From assembly GCF_905475395.1 (NCBI RefSeq), contig NC_058338.1, forward strand, positions 12,662,935 to 12,726,934: a DNA stretch of 64,000 nucleotides, read 5' to 3'. The DNA is from Chrysoperla carnea. Its lineage: Eukaryota; Arthropoda; Insecta; Neuroptera; Chrysopidae. The notes under the pieces are model-generated. The model worked only from the letters and a program-made list of their open reading frames with translations. It did not search any database and was not told where the DNA came from. Of this stretch, positions 51,557 to 64,000 are shown one piece after another (the first letter of the stretch is position 1; the number at the start of each line of letters is the position of its first letter). The position numbers were made by a program, and so were the translations under genes.

Positions 51557-54500
51557 TTATTTTTTGGTTGAATTTATAATTTCAATAATTTTATGTACAG
51601 CATTATTTGGTAAATGATAATCATTCAATTTCAATAACAATTCAATATAATTAGTGGATAAATTTAAATTTAAATTACATGGTATATCATAATATGTTAC
51701 AAATTTCGATAATTTATTTTGTATATTTGAGTCTCTTGTTATTGATTTACCTTGCAAATAATTGATTAAATCAATTTGAATTTCATTTTGCCATCCATCC
51801 ATAATATTATTGACTTGCTGTACAATGGCTAAAGCAAATTCTTGTGATATTAATGAATTACCTGTAGGTTCTAATAATACTTGAGCACAAACTAATTTTA
51901 ATTGCCATATATTGTATGCATTTGAAAAATCATGTAAACTTTCAATTGCCTGCAACAAAAATATAAAAAAAAATTGTGAACAGAAGAGTTCGATCACCAA
52001 GGTCATATTCTTCTATTAGATACTTTGTATTGGGATTGAATTTGTCTTTTCATGTTTTTGAACACATTAAATGTTTATAGAAAGGGGAAGTTCTCAATTT
52101 TGAGAGGGTATGGGGGGGTGCACAAATTGTTAAAAACTACAAAAAACAAAATGGAAATGAGAGACCTGGAAAGTGAACTAAACGCAATTCTTTGAAACTT
52201 ACTCAATTCATTCTATAGTCTATTATATAGCCAAGAGGAGTTAGGTTTGGTGACCTCGAAGGCCAGCGGGGGGACATTTTGAACCAAAACTTTAATTATA
52301 TTTGTGTTAGAAATAACACAAATTTTGTCGTATGTTTTTTAAATAAAATTACGTAATATAAAATTTTATTTCGAGTATCGTGGTATATATTTCAATAACT
52401 AGATAATTCTCATTTTACTACGACTCGCTTAGTAGTAGTATTAACCCTTCTTTAACGAATAGCCGGGTTTGACTTGTTAACTTATGCTACAGTTAATATA
52501 ATATTTACCTTAATAGTATTAACCAAAGTTGGTAAAATTGCAATTTTGTCTTTGGTAACACATTCATAAGTAATTGTAGACAATGTTTGCTTTAATTTTA
52601 ATTCATTGATATTGACGACATCATCAATCTTCATTGACGTCGTCGATTGATTTTCATTGATATTTTGTTTTTTGATCGTTGGTGATAATAAATATTGATT
52701 TATACAATATCTCACAGCAGTGTCTGTTGAAAATGTTGACGTTATATCAGTAAAATTGATATACCATGGCATCACACTTGATTGAGTTATTTTGCGTGCT
52801 ATTAAACTTTTTGTTCCTGTTGGATCTTCAATATAGCTTAAACATCCAGCACGTTGTTTTACATCCAGGTAACCGGCACCGTGCAGCAATTTTCTAAAAC
52901 AATTTAAAAGAAAACCTTTCAAAAAAAAGTTACAATAAGATACGGCATTGGGGAAGTTATTATCGTCCAAATTGGCTGAAACTTTATAAAAAAAGCAGTT
53001 CTCAGCATGCTGTTCAACAATGTCAAGAAGTTTAAAGTAAAAAAATTCGAAATAATCGACATATTTAGAGTTAAAAGTCCCCGCCTCTCTCTCTGATAAG
53101 GTGAAAATTTTAAAATCCATCATTATAAATAATACTGTAAAAAATAGGAAGTATTACTTACAACAAATAATCCCAATTTCGTTCTCTCTCAAACACAATC
53201 GGCCAATATCGTTCATCGTCCACAATAATCTTTTGAATTGTACAAAGTTCTGGTAAAATACATGGAGCTTTTACTTTTTTATTTACACCATCTATTGATA
53301 CAATTGTTAAATTCGTATAACAAGGCGATCCATGAATTATATCACGTGGAATTATTAAACGTGGTTCCACAGCTAATACATATAAATGACGGAATGCTTG
53401 TAAATGATATCTGTTATCGTTACTATGGGTGGGAAATTTGGGGAAGAAAGCACAAAGCATTGCAGCCACTGCTGACGGTGATGAAGATAATGTTAAACGA
53501 CCACCACCTAAAAACAATAAACCTAATGCCATATGCATAGATAAATGTGAGCCGTATGTTACAGTTGAACTACTGGCAGGATTTACGCGTCGGCGTAAAT
53601 GTCGGACAAATCGCATTACTGATAAATCACCAGTACCAGCCATTACCTAAAAACAAATAAAATTTTTAAAATAAAATTGAAAGACATTTTTTCACAAAGG
53701 AGAAGAGTAAGAACTTTTTACAATGACTTTTTAGAGAAAAATTACAAACCATTGCTAAAGATAATAAAATTAAATTCAAACAATATTCAATTGTCGGTTT
53801 TCCAGCCAATTCAGCAATCGATTTTGCTGTTAATGAAACAAACATTCGACAATAATGATGTAATACTTGAAAAGCTTCATCATTTGCTGAACCAGCATAT
53901 CTTAACCCCAAAGCAAAACAAGCTCCAGCAATTATATTACAATACGCTTGACTGAAAACAATAATAAAAAATTACTATTTACTATTTTATCCAAACACAA
54001 CAGCAATTACTCACTTCATTGCCTCAAAATCAATATTTGGATCCATTTCAGGTTCAGGTTTAACTAAACAAAATGGTCGGATTGCCAATGGTACTTGACT
54101 TTCTACCCATTCACAGGATGGTTCTATATCATCCCATAAAATTAAAGCTAAAACATCCAAACATAAATAAAATATTCCCAAACAATTACAAAATAGAAAT
54201 GTATTACCTCTTGCCACTATTCGTAATAATAATAAATCAGGTCGAACAAAATCTAAAAGATATTGTGTATCAGGAGGTCTCATCCAATCCGCAATTGCTT
54301 TACTTCCACTTCCTAAATACATTAAACCTAGCGCTAAAGTTGCACCAGGTGCAGTTACATCTAAATTTACGCAGGAACCTTCACGAATTTGGAATGATGG
54401 CACCTTATATTTATCCTTTTGCGCACCTGAAAAATTTTAATTTTTAAATTTGAAATTGGATTTTTTCGAGTAAAATCCTTTCATTATAATTGAAAACAAT

Positions 54501-57500
54501 AAAATATTTGAATTTTACCAAGTGATTACAAGGTATTTCGCCTACTTTTCTGGATATTTACCAAAGTTAAAAATTAAAATCTAATGAAAATTTTTTTTGT
54601 TAACAATTTCGAAATTTTTTACCTGTTAACGGACGTTTATTTCCACCAGCCATGTAATAATGTAAAGTATCTGAAACAGCCAAATCTGCTAAACCGGATG
54701 GTTTTCCACCTTGTCCAAGTGTTACTAAGCCTAATGCCAGACCGGCCGCTAGTGAATAAGATTCTCTATCAATACTATTTTCCATTTCAGGTCCCGGAGG
54801 TCGTCCTTTAATTACAAAGTATTATTAATTAAAAAAGTTAAATATGCAAATAAAAAGTTGTATACCAATTTCAGCAAGTAAAACTTCTGTAATATGTCGA
54901 TGCGAAGAACCTTCATACACCAATCCTATTCCTAAGAGAGCAGCAATCTGTATATTTTGTGGTACATCTAATTCCATTGACGTTGGTGGAAGTAATGCTT
55001 CCACATGTATACTTAACATTTTTGTGGTTGCCGTATGCATGGTACCACGTTTAGTAGCTGCTAATCCCAATAATAATCCAATACTTGTTAGTTCATTAAT
55101 TTTTACTAAATATTCGTAGCTAGAAATAGAAATGCCATAAAAGAAAATCTGTAGAGAAAATTGTGCCAATAGGGTCTTAGTTCCAAATAGAGAAAATTGT
55201 AAAGTTTACTTTATTCGCAATAAGTGATTATACTGGGATTGTGTCTTTCTGAAAACCCCAAAAAGATTAGATATATTTTTGAAAAACTTACGTATACAAA
55301 ATGGCTAAATTTTTCAAATGTCCGTTCAATCCTAAAGCCATTAAAAATCCTGCATGTTCTGCAGGAGTCTCTTGTGAGGATTTTGGTTTATTAAAAACAA
55401 TCCATGCTGAATCAATATTCGATGCAGTGGGGCTGATTCTTAGCCCAGCCGCTACACCATTATGGAACAATGGCCACATATTCATGTTTGGTGGTGTATC
55501 AATATGTGACAATTCCACAGCGTTACCACGCGGAGGAGCTTTTCCACCAAGACAAAGTCGAGGAATAGGTAATGTTTCGGTAATTACAGGTGAATGTGTG
55601 CGTAATGTAAACATTCCTCTGAAAAATACAAACGGTTAAACAAAAATTTTTATTTTTCGAAATTTTGTGCTAACCTTCCAACCGGTAATGCCATAGTTCG
55701 TGTACAAATAGCATATAAATGTTTTTCTTGCTCTTCGATATAATCATGATCAGTTACTTCTGGACGTTGTACAACATTAATAGGTACCGGAGTGGCACTT
55801 TGTAATAATCGTCGAATTTCTGTAACCCGATGATCATGCGGAAATCGCAATTTTAACATCTTTAAATCCATCTAAAACAATAAAAAAAGTAATTTTTATT
55901 CGATTTGTTGATGTTACAAAACAAATTTTCTTACATTTTCCATTCCATCTTCAACTTCATTTTTAGCATTATTTGCAAAGAAAAATGGACATCGTAAATC
56001 TTCTTGGCCTGGTTCAGAATATAAATGTAATTTTTCATCGTTTGCGACAAATTTTGAATCTTTAGACTGAAAAACAAATTAAATCAAAATTAAAAGTTGT
56101 TCATCTTTATCTATTTCTGGTAGGAAGCTATTCCGGGAAATGTCCATAAGATTCTAAATCAACCGTACCGAAATATCGTTTAAAAATATTGGCAGTCAAG
56201 GCTATAGTTCTCACTTGACTTTCAATGAGAATAGAAATACCACTTAGAAATTGCTTGATATTTAACCAGCTAAGTGTTTAATCATCACAACTTACTCAAT
56301 CCTCATATTAGATTCGTCAACATGAAATAAAGATTTTTTCAGCGCAACTAAGGTATCATCCGGCTTTAAAAATAATCTACATTTCCTGGTATCGAGTATA
56401 CAATATTTACCTGCGGTAAATCAGTCTGGGTAGCCAAATCCAAACGTTCTAACAACTGATAAACACACGATGGCCAAGAAGGTGGTGGATGCTCACGACA
56501 TTGCCATAACGCCTCATGTAACAATAAATTAATACTAGGAGGTAAATTTTCAATTTCTCGACGTGTAAAACCACGTTCAGCCATAAATACTACAGCATTT
56601 TGTACTAAATTACATTGTAACGAAATAGTTTCCATATCTTTTAACGGTATTTTCTTATTATACCGACTTCCAGGTGGTATAACTAAACGTACAAATGATT
56701 CTACTTGAGGTTCAATCGATAAACCTTTTCGATGCGCCAAAATCATAGAACATAATCGTATGATATCTTTACTGCGTGAATTTACTTTATAGATAAATGG
56801 ATACGGATTAATTTCTTTTCCATTCATAATTTTATACAAATGACTCATAATATTCGCCGGTTGTGAGTCTAAAAATGATATTTGATTCATTTTACTTAAA
56901 TCGACATCAGTTATTTGACTTTCTTCATATTCTTCAATATTATTATCCAATCGACATATATTTGGAAAATCGGACCAATAATGGACAACATATTCTTTTA
57001 ATCGTAGATCTTTTGCCAACAGGTGTAACAACGCACCAATAATTGGCAATTCATTGCTACGAAGTACATTTAATTTTAATTCTTCATAAACTAAATGTAA
57101 CGTATAAAAAATTAACGGAAAATGTGGAAATAACGAGGAATTGGTATTAATTCGTCCAATTTGTGTGATTTTCGATGAGTCTGTTACAGGTTGATTTGAT
57201 TTAAAGCATAATAGTTGTGAGATGCCCGTTGAGTATATTTGATTTGTTTCAGAATTTAATAAATCGATCCAATCAGTTTCATCACCTTGATCGGATGAGA
57301 CACGTTTACGTTTAGGTATAGGTGAAACATTTCGATTTTGCGATGTTTTTCCACCACCCGACCATGATAAAGAGTCCATATCATATCCTAACATGCTAAG
57401 TAATAAATTTGAGAATTGTTCCCATTCATGTTGCAAACTAATTTCCGTAGATCCAGGTGCGTTTCGTGTTGCATACCATTTTGTCATCAATAACATTGCC

Positions 57501-60500
57501 AAATCTTTTTGTAATGCTTGTCGTAAGGCCGATAAACATGTTTTTACTAAGGAACTTTCAGTGAGTACAGGTAATTGTATCCGATATAATGTATTGTCCG
57601 AGTATTCTAAGGTAATTCGATCGTAGACAGAATCTCGAAGTGATTTTAAATTTGTATTTTCTAAAAAAATAAAAATTTTAATTAGAATAAAGATTAGTTA
57701 AAAAAATTTAAAAAGTTAAAAAAAAATTTAATTTACACTGGTAGTAGACTTTTCAGTAATAAATGTTCAGCGATAAATTTTAGCCGAGCCAACTGTTTAT
57801 AAATATGCAAGGAAAATTTGCAAAATTAAAAAAAAAAAACCCGACCCCCTCAAAAACATAAATAATATAGCTAGCATCTAGACCAAGGAGTGACAATGAC
57901 AAAAATTTGACACTTAATCATACAAAATATCTAATACCATCTCCCGGAGTTGTTGAATAATACACAGGCGATGTATTAGCACATGGAGTTGCAGCTGGTA
58001 CGGGAGATATTAAATATCCAGAATCATTAAATTTAATTTCTGGAATTCCTGGTGTTTTACAATGTGGTAATAAACTACTGCGCCTGTAAAAAAATTATGA
58101 GTATTTATGACGACAATTCACTTATAAACCTTATTGTTTTACCTTGGAAATGGTGAACTTAAACGATTTCCTGCAGCGTTTGATGCAAAATATGGTGAAC
58201 TACTAAGACTAGCTGATACACCACCCACATGTAATTTACCGATGGCAGTTAATCCAGATCGTAAAACAACCTGACCATCTGGTTCAAGTACGGCCATTAT
58301 GTTTAAATGCTAGGAAATTTAGTAAAAAAAGAAAATTAAATTTTCATATTTTAAATACTTGAATGACTTTTACTGCATCATTTTTTTTAAACCGTTCAGT
58401 GTATAATTTTTAACTTACAGGAATTGCTATTGCATCTTTTGCACGAAAACTTTTTACAACACCGATAATTAATTGTAAATTATTTGTAACTTCTAATCGA
58501 GCAATTGATAATTGACTACGTGATGGTATCAAGTAACAAAAGTGCATTTGTCCAACGAAATCAATCGATAAAAATACTTTTGTTGCAGAATTTGTTTGAG
58601 AACTTTCTCTGGAAAATATAAAATTAATGATTATATTCATTTTGGATTTAAAATTTCAATTCAATAAATAATATACCTTGCTATACGTAAATTTTCAGTC
58701 CAAACATGTTCCATGCATAGTTCTGGATTAGCACGTTTTGGTGCATACACAGAATTTTCTTGACGGGCTGTGCAATCCATTGACGAATCATTACTGTTAA
58801 TGGTTAAACGTGCGGAACGATTAAGCCATTGGGTAGAATTTAAAGATGAAGATAATGGTGACTGACATCGACTGAAAACAAATTAAAATTTGGATTAATA
58901 TTCAATTTTTCAATTCGGTGTATCCCTTAAAAAATTTGCAAAAAATCGAAAAATTTTTGTTATCTCCAATTTCGATAAAACTCAGTATATAAGGTAATTT
59001 TGACCCAAAAAGTTCAAAAATCGGGTGCATTTGTTGACTGGTCGAATAGTTTTTGAAATACGGATTAAAATCGATCCAAATATTGCGATATCTCCGAAAC
59101 TCTGCATTCAATCATAAAATTAATCCAATTTTTATACTTATTGGATCAAAATTACCCCATCCACCGAGTTTCATCAAATTCCCAAACAAATTTTTTTTTT
59201 CGATTTTCTGGATTTTTTCAAAGGGGTACCCCTTAAAAAATTTGCAAAAAATCGAAAAATTTTTGTTATCTCCAATTTCGATAAAACTCAGTATATAAGG
59301 TAATTTTGACCCAAAAAGTTCAAAAATCGGGTGCATTTGTTGACTGGTCGAATAGTTTTTGAGATACGGATTAAAATCGATCCAAATATTGCGATATCTC
59401 CGAAACTCTGCATTCAATCATAAAATTAATCCAATTTTTATACTTATTGGATCAAAATTACCCCATCCACCGAGTTTCATCAAATTCCCAAACAAATTTT
59501 TTTTTTCGATTTTCTGGATTTTTTCAAAGGGGTACCCCTTAAAAAATTTGCAAAAAATCGAAAAATTTTTGTTATCTCCAATTTCGATAAAACTCAGTAT
59601 ATAAGGTAATTTTGACCCAAAAAGTTCAAAAATCGGGTGCATTTGTTGACTGGTCGAATAGTTTTTGAGATACGGATTAAAATCGATCCAAATATTGCGA
59701 TATCTCCGAAACTCTGCATCCAATCATAAAATTAACACAATTTTTATACTTTTTGGATCAAAATTACCCCATCCACCGAGTTTCATCAAATTCCTAAACA
59801 AAATTTTTTTTTCGATTTTCTGGATTTTTTCAAAGGGAATCCCTACAGGGTACCCCTTAAAAAATTTGCAAAAAATCGAAAAATTTTTGTTATCTCCAAT
59901 TTCGATAAAACTCAGTATATAAGGTAATTTTGATCCAAAAAGTTCAAAAATCGGGTGCATTTGTTGACTGGTCGAATAGTTTTTGAGATACGGATTAAAA
60001 TCGATCCAAATATTGCGATATCTCCGAAACTCTGCATCCAATCATTAAAATAACCCAATTTTTATACTTTTTGGATCAAAATTACCCCATCAACCGAGTT
60101 TCAACAAATTTTTGTTTGCATTTTTCTCGATTTGAGAAAGAAATTGTAAAAATACAAACCTAATCGAAGTCATTGGACTTTGACATCTGGATGGTTGCGG
60201 ACTAACAATATTCAACATACTCGACGCTCGATTACAATACGGACTCCCAATTGGTGTTCCAATATTTTGTAAATTCCATAACGAAGTATTTCCAGTTTTT
60301 TGTTTAATTGACGCATTCATATTCGATTGTATATTTGATGTGGATGCGGTACTAGCATACTCTTGATATTCATTGACACGCACTTGTCGTAAAGTGTAAA
60401 TACTATGTAAACCGGTTTTCTTATCGTAAATCATACAAATACTTGGTTCGTCGTTAGCGAACACAATTTTCTGTGTGGAATCACAACAAATTTGTGTATG

Positions 60501-61544
60501 CGATCCAGAATTTTTAATTAATACCGGACATAATTCATCCAAGGGATGTAATAATGAATAAATCGTTGGTGTTTGATCTTCTAAAATACTATTTTTCTGT
60601 TTAATTTCATTCTCTTCGCGTTCTAATAGAATACCATATTTTGTGGGCCAAATATTTGAAATGGATATTTGTAAGTTTGTTATAAAATCATCCCCATTTT
60701 CAGCGAATACCCGTAATTTCTGTGAATCCATAACGCTAATACATCGAAATGATTTACTACTATCGATTATATAATTATTTGGACGTATATTAAAGTCGGT
60801 CGATTCAAATTTAAGTCGATTACTGTGGAATGTACACCAAACCGCATGTTTTATTGGATTATCCATTGTGTATGTACAAATTGTTATACGCGACTCACTT
60901 GTAGAGAATTCCGTCGACGGGGTTGATATTAACCCTTTCGACCAAATTACCGTGTTACCCTTAATATATAATTCTTCTTCCACGAATTGAAAAGGATTTG
61001 TTCCTAATTCATACGATGGAATTTTTGTTTCAACTTTTATAGGATTATGTTTAATTTCAGTACGATTTAATTCTGGATCACTAGCAAAACGTGTTTTAAT
61101 AGGGGCTGCTAACTTCGGAGCAGGTATATCTGATAATCGATTACCACTTCGTGAATTAAAACTATGATCCGCATTCTTCCAGAACTCATCGTTATACTCA
61201 TTCGATTGACGATTTGAATGTTTTTGTGTATCGGATTTTAATTCTTGTTGATCCTTTTTTAATAATAATTCAATATCAGACGGCAGTGGAGCCTCACGTA
61301 CAATCCAACGTTCCGTATTATCGGATTCAGAAATTGTGACTTTTTGTAAACGATGCCACAAAAATGCTTCTGGTGCACTATGTCCATTTGTGGGGGACGT
61401 ATTTAAGCGACCTGGATGTCTGGTAATTTGTTGTCGTCCACTTGGAATAAATTCCTAAAATAAATTTTCAAGTGTAAACAATTTTTTATAAAAAATTGCC
61501 GGATGTGTTTTTCAATAAACCTGTGGATCAGACGCAGCTATCAT
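51557..61544 (-). CDS. shtd: Anaphase-promoting complex subunit 1 (APC1 / shattered), complete
   Basis: Eighteen coding exons: 61521-61544, 60160-61454, 58677-58871, 58419-58608, 58143-58309, 57938-58083, 56411-57660, 55935-56066, 55675-55871, 55292-55618, 54866-55119, 54623-54805, 54208-54426, 54015-54147, 53750-53951, 53162-53646, 52509-52893, 51557-51949; 6177 nt, 2058 residues, all phases consistent (human APC1 is 1944). The start MIAASDPQEFIPSGR matches the human start. The N-terminal half is a propeller region with an SP/TP-rich loop (about residues 415-450). Proteasome/cyclosome repeats follow, e.g. TSIGLLLGLAATKRGTMHTA, IGLVYEGSSHRHITEVLLAE, LAAGLALGLVTLGQGG, GATLALGLMYLGSGSKAIAD, HMALGLLFLGGG. 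APC1 is the largest scaffold of the APC/C ubiquitin ligase that triggers anaphase and mitotic exit. Intron 2 holds a satellite array. Confidence 0.96.
58919..60107. repeat. 306-bp satellite array, about 3.9 units, in APC1 intron 2
   Basis: The block TACCCCTTAAAAAATTTGC recurs at about 58919 (slightly changed), 59225, 59531 and 59849. The period is 306, 306 and 318 bp, the last longer because of an inserted GAATCCCTACAGG segment. Units are almost identical, including CGGGTGCATTTGTTGACTGG and ATTGCGATATCTCCGAAACT. The last unit is incomplete. Open frames on both strands repeat with the same period and are by-products, not genes. Confidence 0.95.
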
Positions 61545-62767
61545 GATTTCTTTTTTGAATTCCAGATTTGCAAATTATAAAAATAAGATAAAAAAAGAAA
61601 TAATTAAAAAAAATAATATAAAAATTAACGTGTTTCAACTAATTTTGATTTTGTTGTTTTTAACGATTTTTGCAATAATTTAACCTCACTCTTTAAATGT
61701 TTATGTTTTGTATTTTTGTTTAAATTCATGTTGTCAAACTAAGGTAAATGTACCATATTACGGGATATTTAGGCATAATGCACTTTGAAGCTGATTATTG
61801 AAGTAAATATAAATATTTCCACTATAAAAATTGATTTGTCGTACAAAATGATTTATTGAGAGTTAGTTTTGATCATTTTTTCACGCCAAAGTCTTTAATT
61901 TATAGTATTAAACGTTAATTTTCTGGACTTCGAGTTTGTCTCTAATAAGGTATTATCGTTAGTCAAAAATAAATCATGAAATTTGAAGAAAGTTAAAATT
62001 TATGAAATATACTTAAATATTCTGATTTCGAGTCATAAAAGCACAATTTTCTTTTATAATATTAAAATTAAAAATCGTAATTTTTAAACTGTATATCACG
62101 TGACCTAAAACGCGGGTAAGCTCTGCTGTGATGTCATAGCGGTATGAGTCATAGACTATCAGTTAGTTCAGTGTAGACAGCTGGGTATAAAATATGCATA
62201 GATAGTAAGTATTTATATTTCTTATAATCAGATGTCTATGAATATATCTGTCAAACTTATTTGTGTTATTTCGTATAGTGATACTCATATAACGTCATCA
62301 AATTGGATGCCCGCGTTTTTGACAGTTTAAAAAAGGTTTAAAATTTAATTTAAGACAAAATCAAAATTTTCAAAAAATTTTCAAAAATCAACATTTTGAA
62401 GTACTTTTTCAAAAATAGTGGAATACCTTATTACAAATTATGCCATCTTTTAGTATCTAATTCAAACACTACAGTCGTCATAAGTCGATAAAAAATGTTA
62501 GTACAATAATAGCTTTTGCTTAGAACGCCATACTGCAGTTAGCTTAATGAAGTGAAAATAAATAGATTTTGCGTACATTTTGCAATATGACAAATATATT
62601 TGGGCGATGACCATACGTTAATTAATTAATTTTTCGTACATTTGGTTAAATTGTTTACATAATAAAAATGAAACACTTAATTATTAATAAAATGATCACG
62701 TAAAAACCGTAAAGTTTGTGTATTTAGATTTTATTTGTGAACCAAGTGAAAGTAAAACTACAAAAAA
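61545..62767. promoter_or_regulatory. Divergent promoter region between APC1 and CLASRP
   Basis: The start codons of APC1 (-) and CLASRP (+) are 1.22 kb apart, so both promoters lie here. An imperfect inverted repeat (62085-62156 with 62279-62335) shares AAACTG, AACGCGGG, TGATG(T/A)CGT-like and ATGAGT blocks. I see no clear TATA box or initiator. Confidence 0.5.
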
Positions 62768-64000
62768 ATGTGGCATGAGGCTAGGAAACAAGAGCGTAAA
62801 ATACGTGGTATGCTGGTTGATTACCGGCGGCGTGCAGAACGTCGGCGAGATTTTTATGAGAAAATTGTAAGAATTTGATTTTCTATCTGTATAAACATGT
62901 TTGTTCATTTCCTTGTTTCAAAAATAACTCGACGAATGTTTAGCTTTAGAGTGATTTAAAATGCTAGTAATGGAATAAATCTTAATAGGATAACAATTGT
63001 TACACATGCTTACAAATTACACATGACTTACAATTTTCAGATTTCCCACCTATAAAACTGTAAGCTATATAATGTGAAATCGTGTTAAACGGTTTTAAAA
63101 TTTTGTTTACTAGTGTAAAATATAGTGGGCTGCCAATACTAAAAGTAATTTCGACACAAATAGATATTTATAAACGGACAATCTACCTACTTTGAGTTTT
63201 TATTGAAAAATAAAACTGAAACTGTAATGGCTTTTACATTACCAGTCTTTCTTTTTTGTTTGACCGTTTAGTGGAAACCGGCATTAGTAGCTATCTGTTT
63301 TGAGAAATCGTGTTTTATTAAAATTTTTATAGTTTAACAAAATTTATAACTTTAAATTATTTGTTTAGAAAGCTGACCCTACACAATTTATGCAACTTCA
63401 TGGACGGGCATACAAAATTCATTTAGATCCAAATGTGGCTGCAGCTGCCGAAAGTTCGAGTACAATGTAAGCATAAAATCATTAATAATAATTTGGTTTA
63501 AAAATAATTTACGATTTTTACATTTTACAGGATGCCGTGGCAAGGTCAAACTGATAACATGATCGACAGATTTGATGCTCGAGCTCATTTAGATTATATT
63601 GCTCCATATAATAGTGCAAATGATAGTCCAGATAAAAGTGCTGAAGAACGTCAGTGTAACTATGAACGATATCGTGTTTTAGTACAAAATGCATTTTTGG
63701 GATTAAGCGAAGAGAAATTTTTAAGGCAATTACATTTAGAAGAACAGTATGGCTACACAGCCGATTTAGAAGCTAGTAAAAAGAAAAAAGGCCAAGGTGC
63801 TGCTATTGGTTTCAATTATGACGATGCTGATGGGTCAAGTCATCCTCAGCCCACGTACAAAGAGGGCCAAAAAGAGGAATCTGATGAATCGGATGGAGAT
63901 GTAGATTTTGATTTGTCAATAGATGTTTCAAAAATTGAAATGTCTCAAGCACATGAGTTAAATAAATATGGCCAAAATTTTGGAATGTCGGGTAATGATT
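62768..64000 (+). CDS. CLASRP: CLK4-associating serine/arginine-rich protein (CLASRP / SWAP2), 3' end beyond window
   Basis: Exons 62768-62866, 63369-63466 and 63531 to the edge, in consistent phase. It starts MWHEARKQERKIRGMLVDYR, the conserved N-terminus of CLASRP (suppressor-of-white-apricot family), and continues FMQLHGRAYKIHLDPNVAAA, MPWQGQTDNMIDRFDARAHL, NYERYRVLVQNAFLGLSEEK and QLHLEEQYGY, then an acidic stretch EESDESDGDVDFDLSIDVS. The family is nuclear, binds CLK kinases and influences alternative splicing; its C-terminal Arg/Ser region must lie beyond the window. The frame is open to the last base. Confidence 0.95.

Noticed and set aside
53238-55639. Plus-strand open frames opposite APC1 exons
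   Set aside because: They are antisense shadows of well-supported APC1 exons, with no conserved motifs or splice structure of their own.
58902-60041. Six repeated small open frames on both strands
   Set aside because: They recur with the 306-bp satellite period, are antisense to each other and lie in an APC1 intron.
58919-60107. CRISPR-like array
   Set aside because: Units are 306 bp, contiguous with no unique spacers, and the DNA is animal nuclear DNA.

Overview
The window is nuclear DNA of an insect. It is strongly AT-rich, its genes are cut by many short GT-AG introns, it carries a 7TM odorant receptor (a family restricted to insects), and its genes read as clear insect orthologues (APC1/shattered, Pendulin-type importin alpha, Elongin B, CLASRP, MRP4-type ABCC transporters). 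Short interspersed elements and a LINE in the window end in repeats of the pentamer AACCT, the complement of the common insect telomere repeat TTAGG. I cannot fix the order from sequence alone.

Layout. Positions 1-25.9 kb hold two ABCC (MRP4 / lethal(2)03659-type) transporters in tandem, both on the minus strand. The left copy runs from 5936 to beyond the left edge, so its C-terminal half lies outside the window. The right copy is complete: 15 coding exons, 25885 to 10457, 1300 codons, with a 7.1 kb first intron full of repeats. From 25.9 to 30.4 kb there is intergenic DNA with a decayed LINE reverse transcriptase. A six-exon odorant receptor of 440 residues lies at 30450-34275 (+). A 5'-truncated LINE end lies at 34946-35543. 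Elongin B follows at 36039-37950 (+), 117 residues, with a first coding exon that is only the ATG. From 38 to 44.7 kb I recognise no gene. Importin alpha (Pendulin/KPNA2 class, 516 residues, nine coding exons) lies at 44772-49252 (-). APC1, the scaffold subunit of the anaphase-promoting complex (2058 residues, 18 coding exons), lies at 51557-61544 (-). CLASRP begins at 62768 (+), divergent from APC1, and leaves the right edge.

The genes do not form one pathway. APC1 and Elongin B both belong to ubiquitin ligases, importin alpha to nuclear import, CLASRP to splicing control, the ABCC pair to efflux and the receptor to smell. The neighbourhood reads as ordinary gene order with a tandem ABCC duplication.

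The repeat content is the most informative part. A tRNA-derived SINE (three copies) shares its 3' end with a LINE present in two 3'-end copies, a classic SINE/LINE partnership, here with a telomere-like pentamer tail. Other items are a three-copy terminal-inverted-repeat element found in two gene introns and one spacer, about ten long inverted-repeat (foldback) elements, a 306-bp tandem satellite inside APC1 intron 2, and a duplicated 3' splice site in importin alpha. I found no bacterial, viral or CRISPR-like system, and nothing that I can defend as a wholly new biological system.

All exon borders were placed by eye from reading frame, splice-site consensus and phase continuity. No search or alignment program was run. 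Family assignments rest on recognised motifs and recalled protein sequences.
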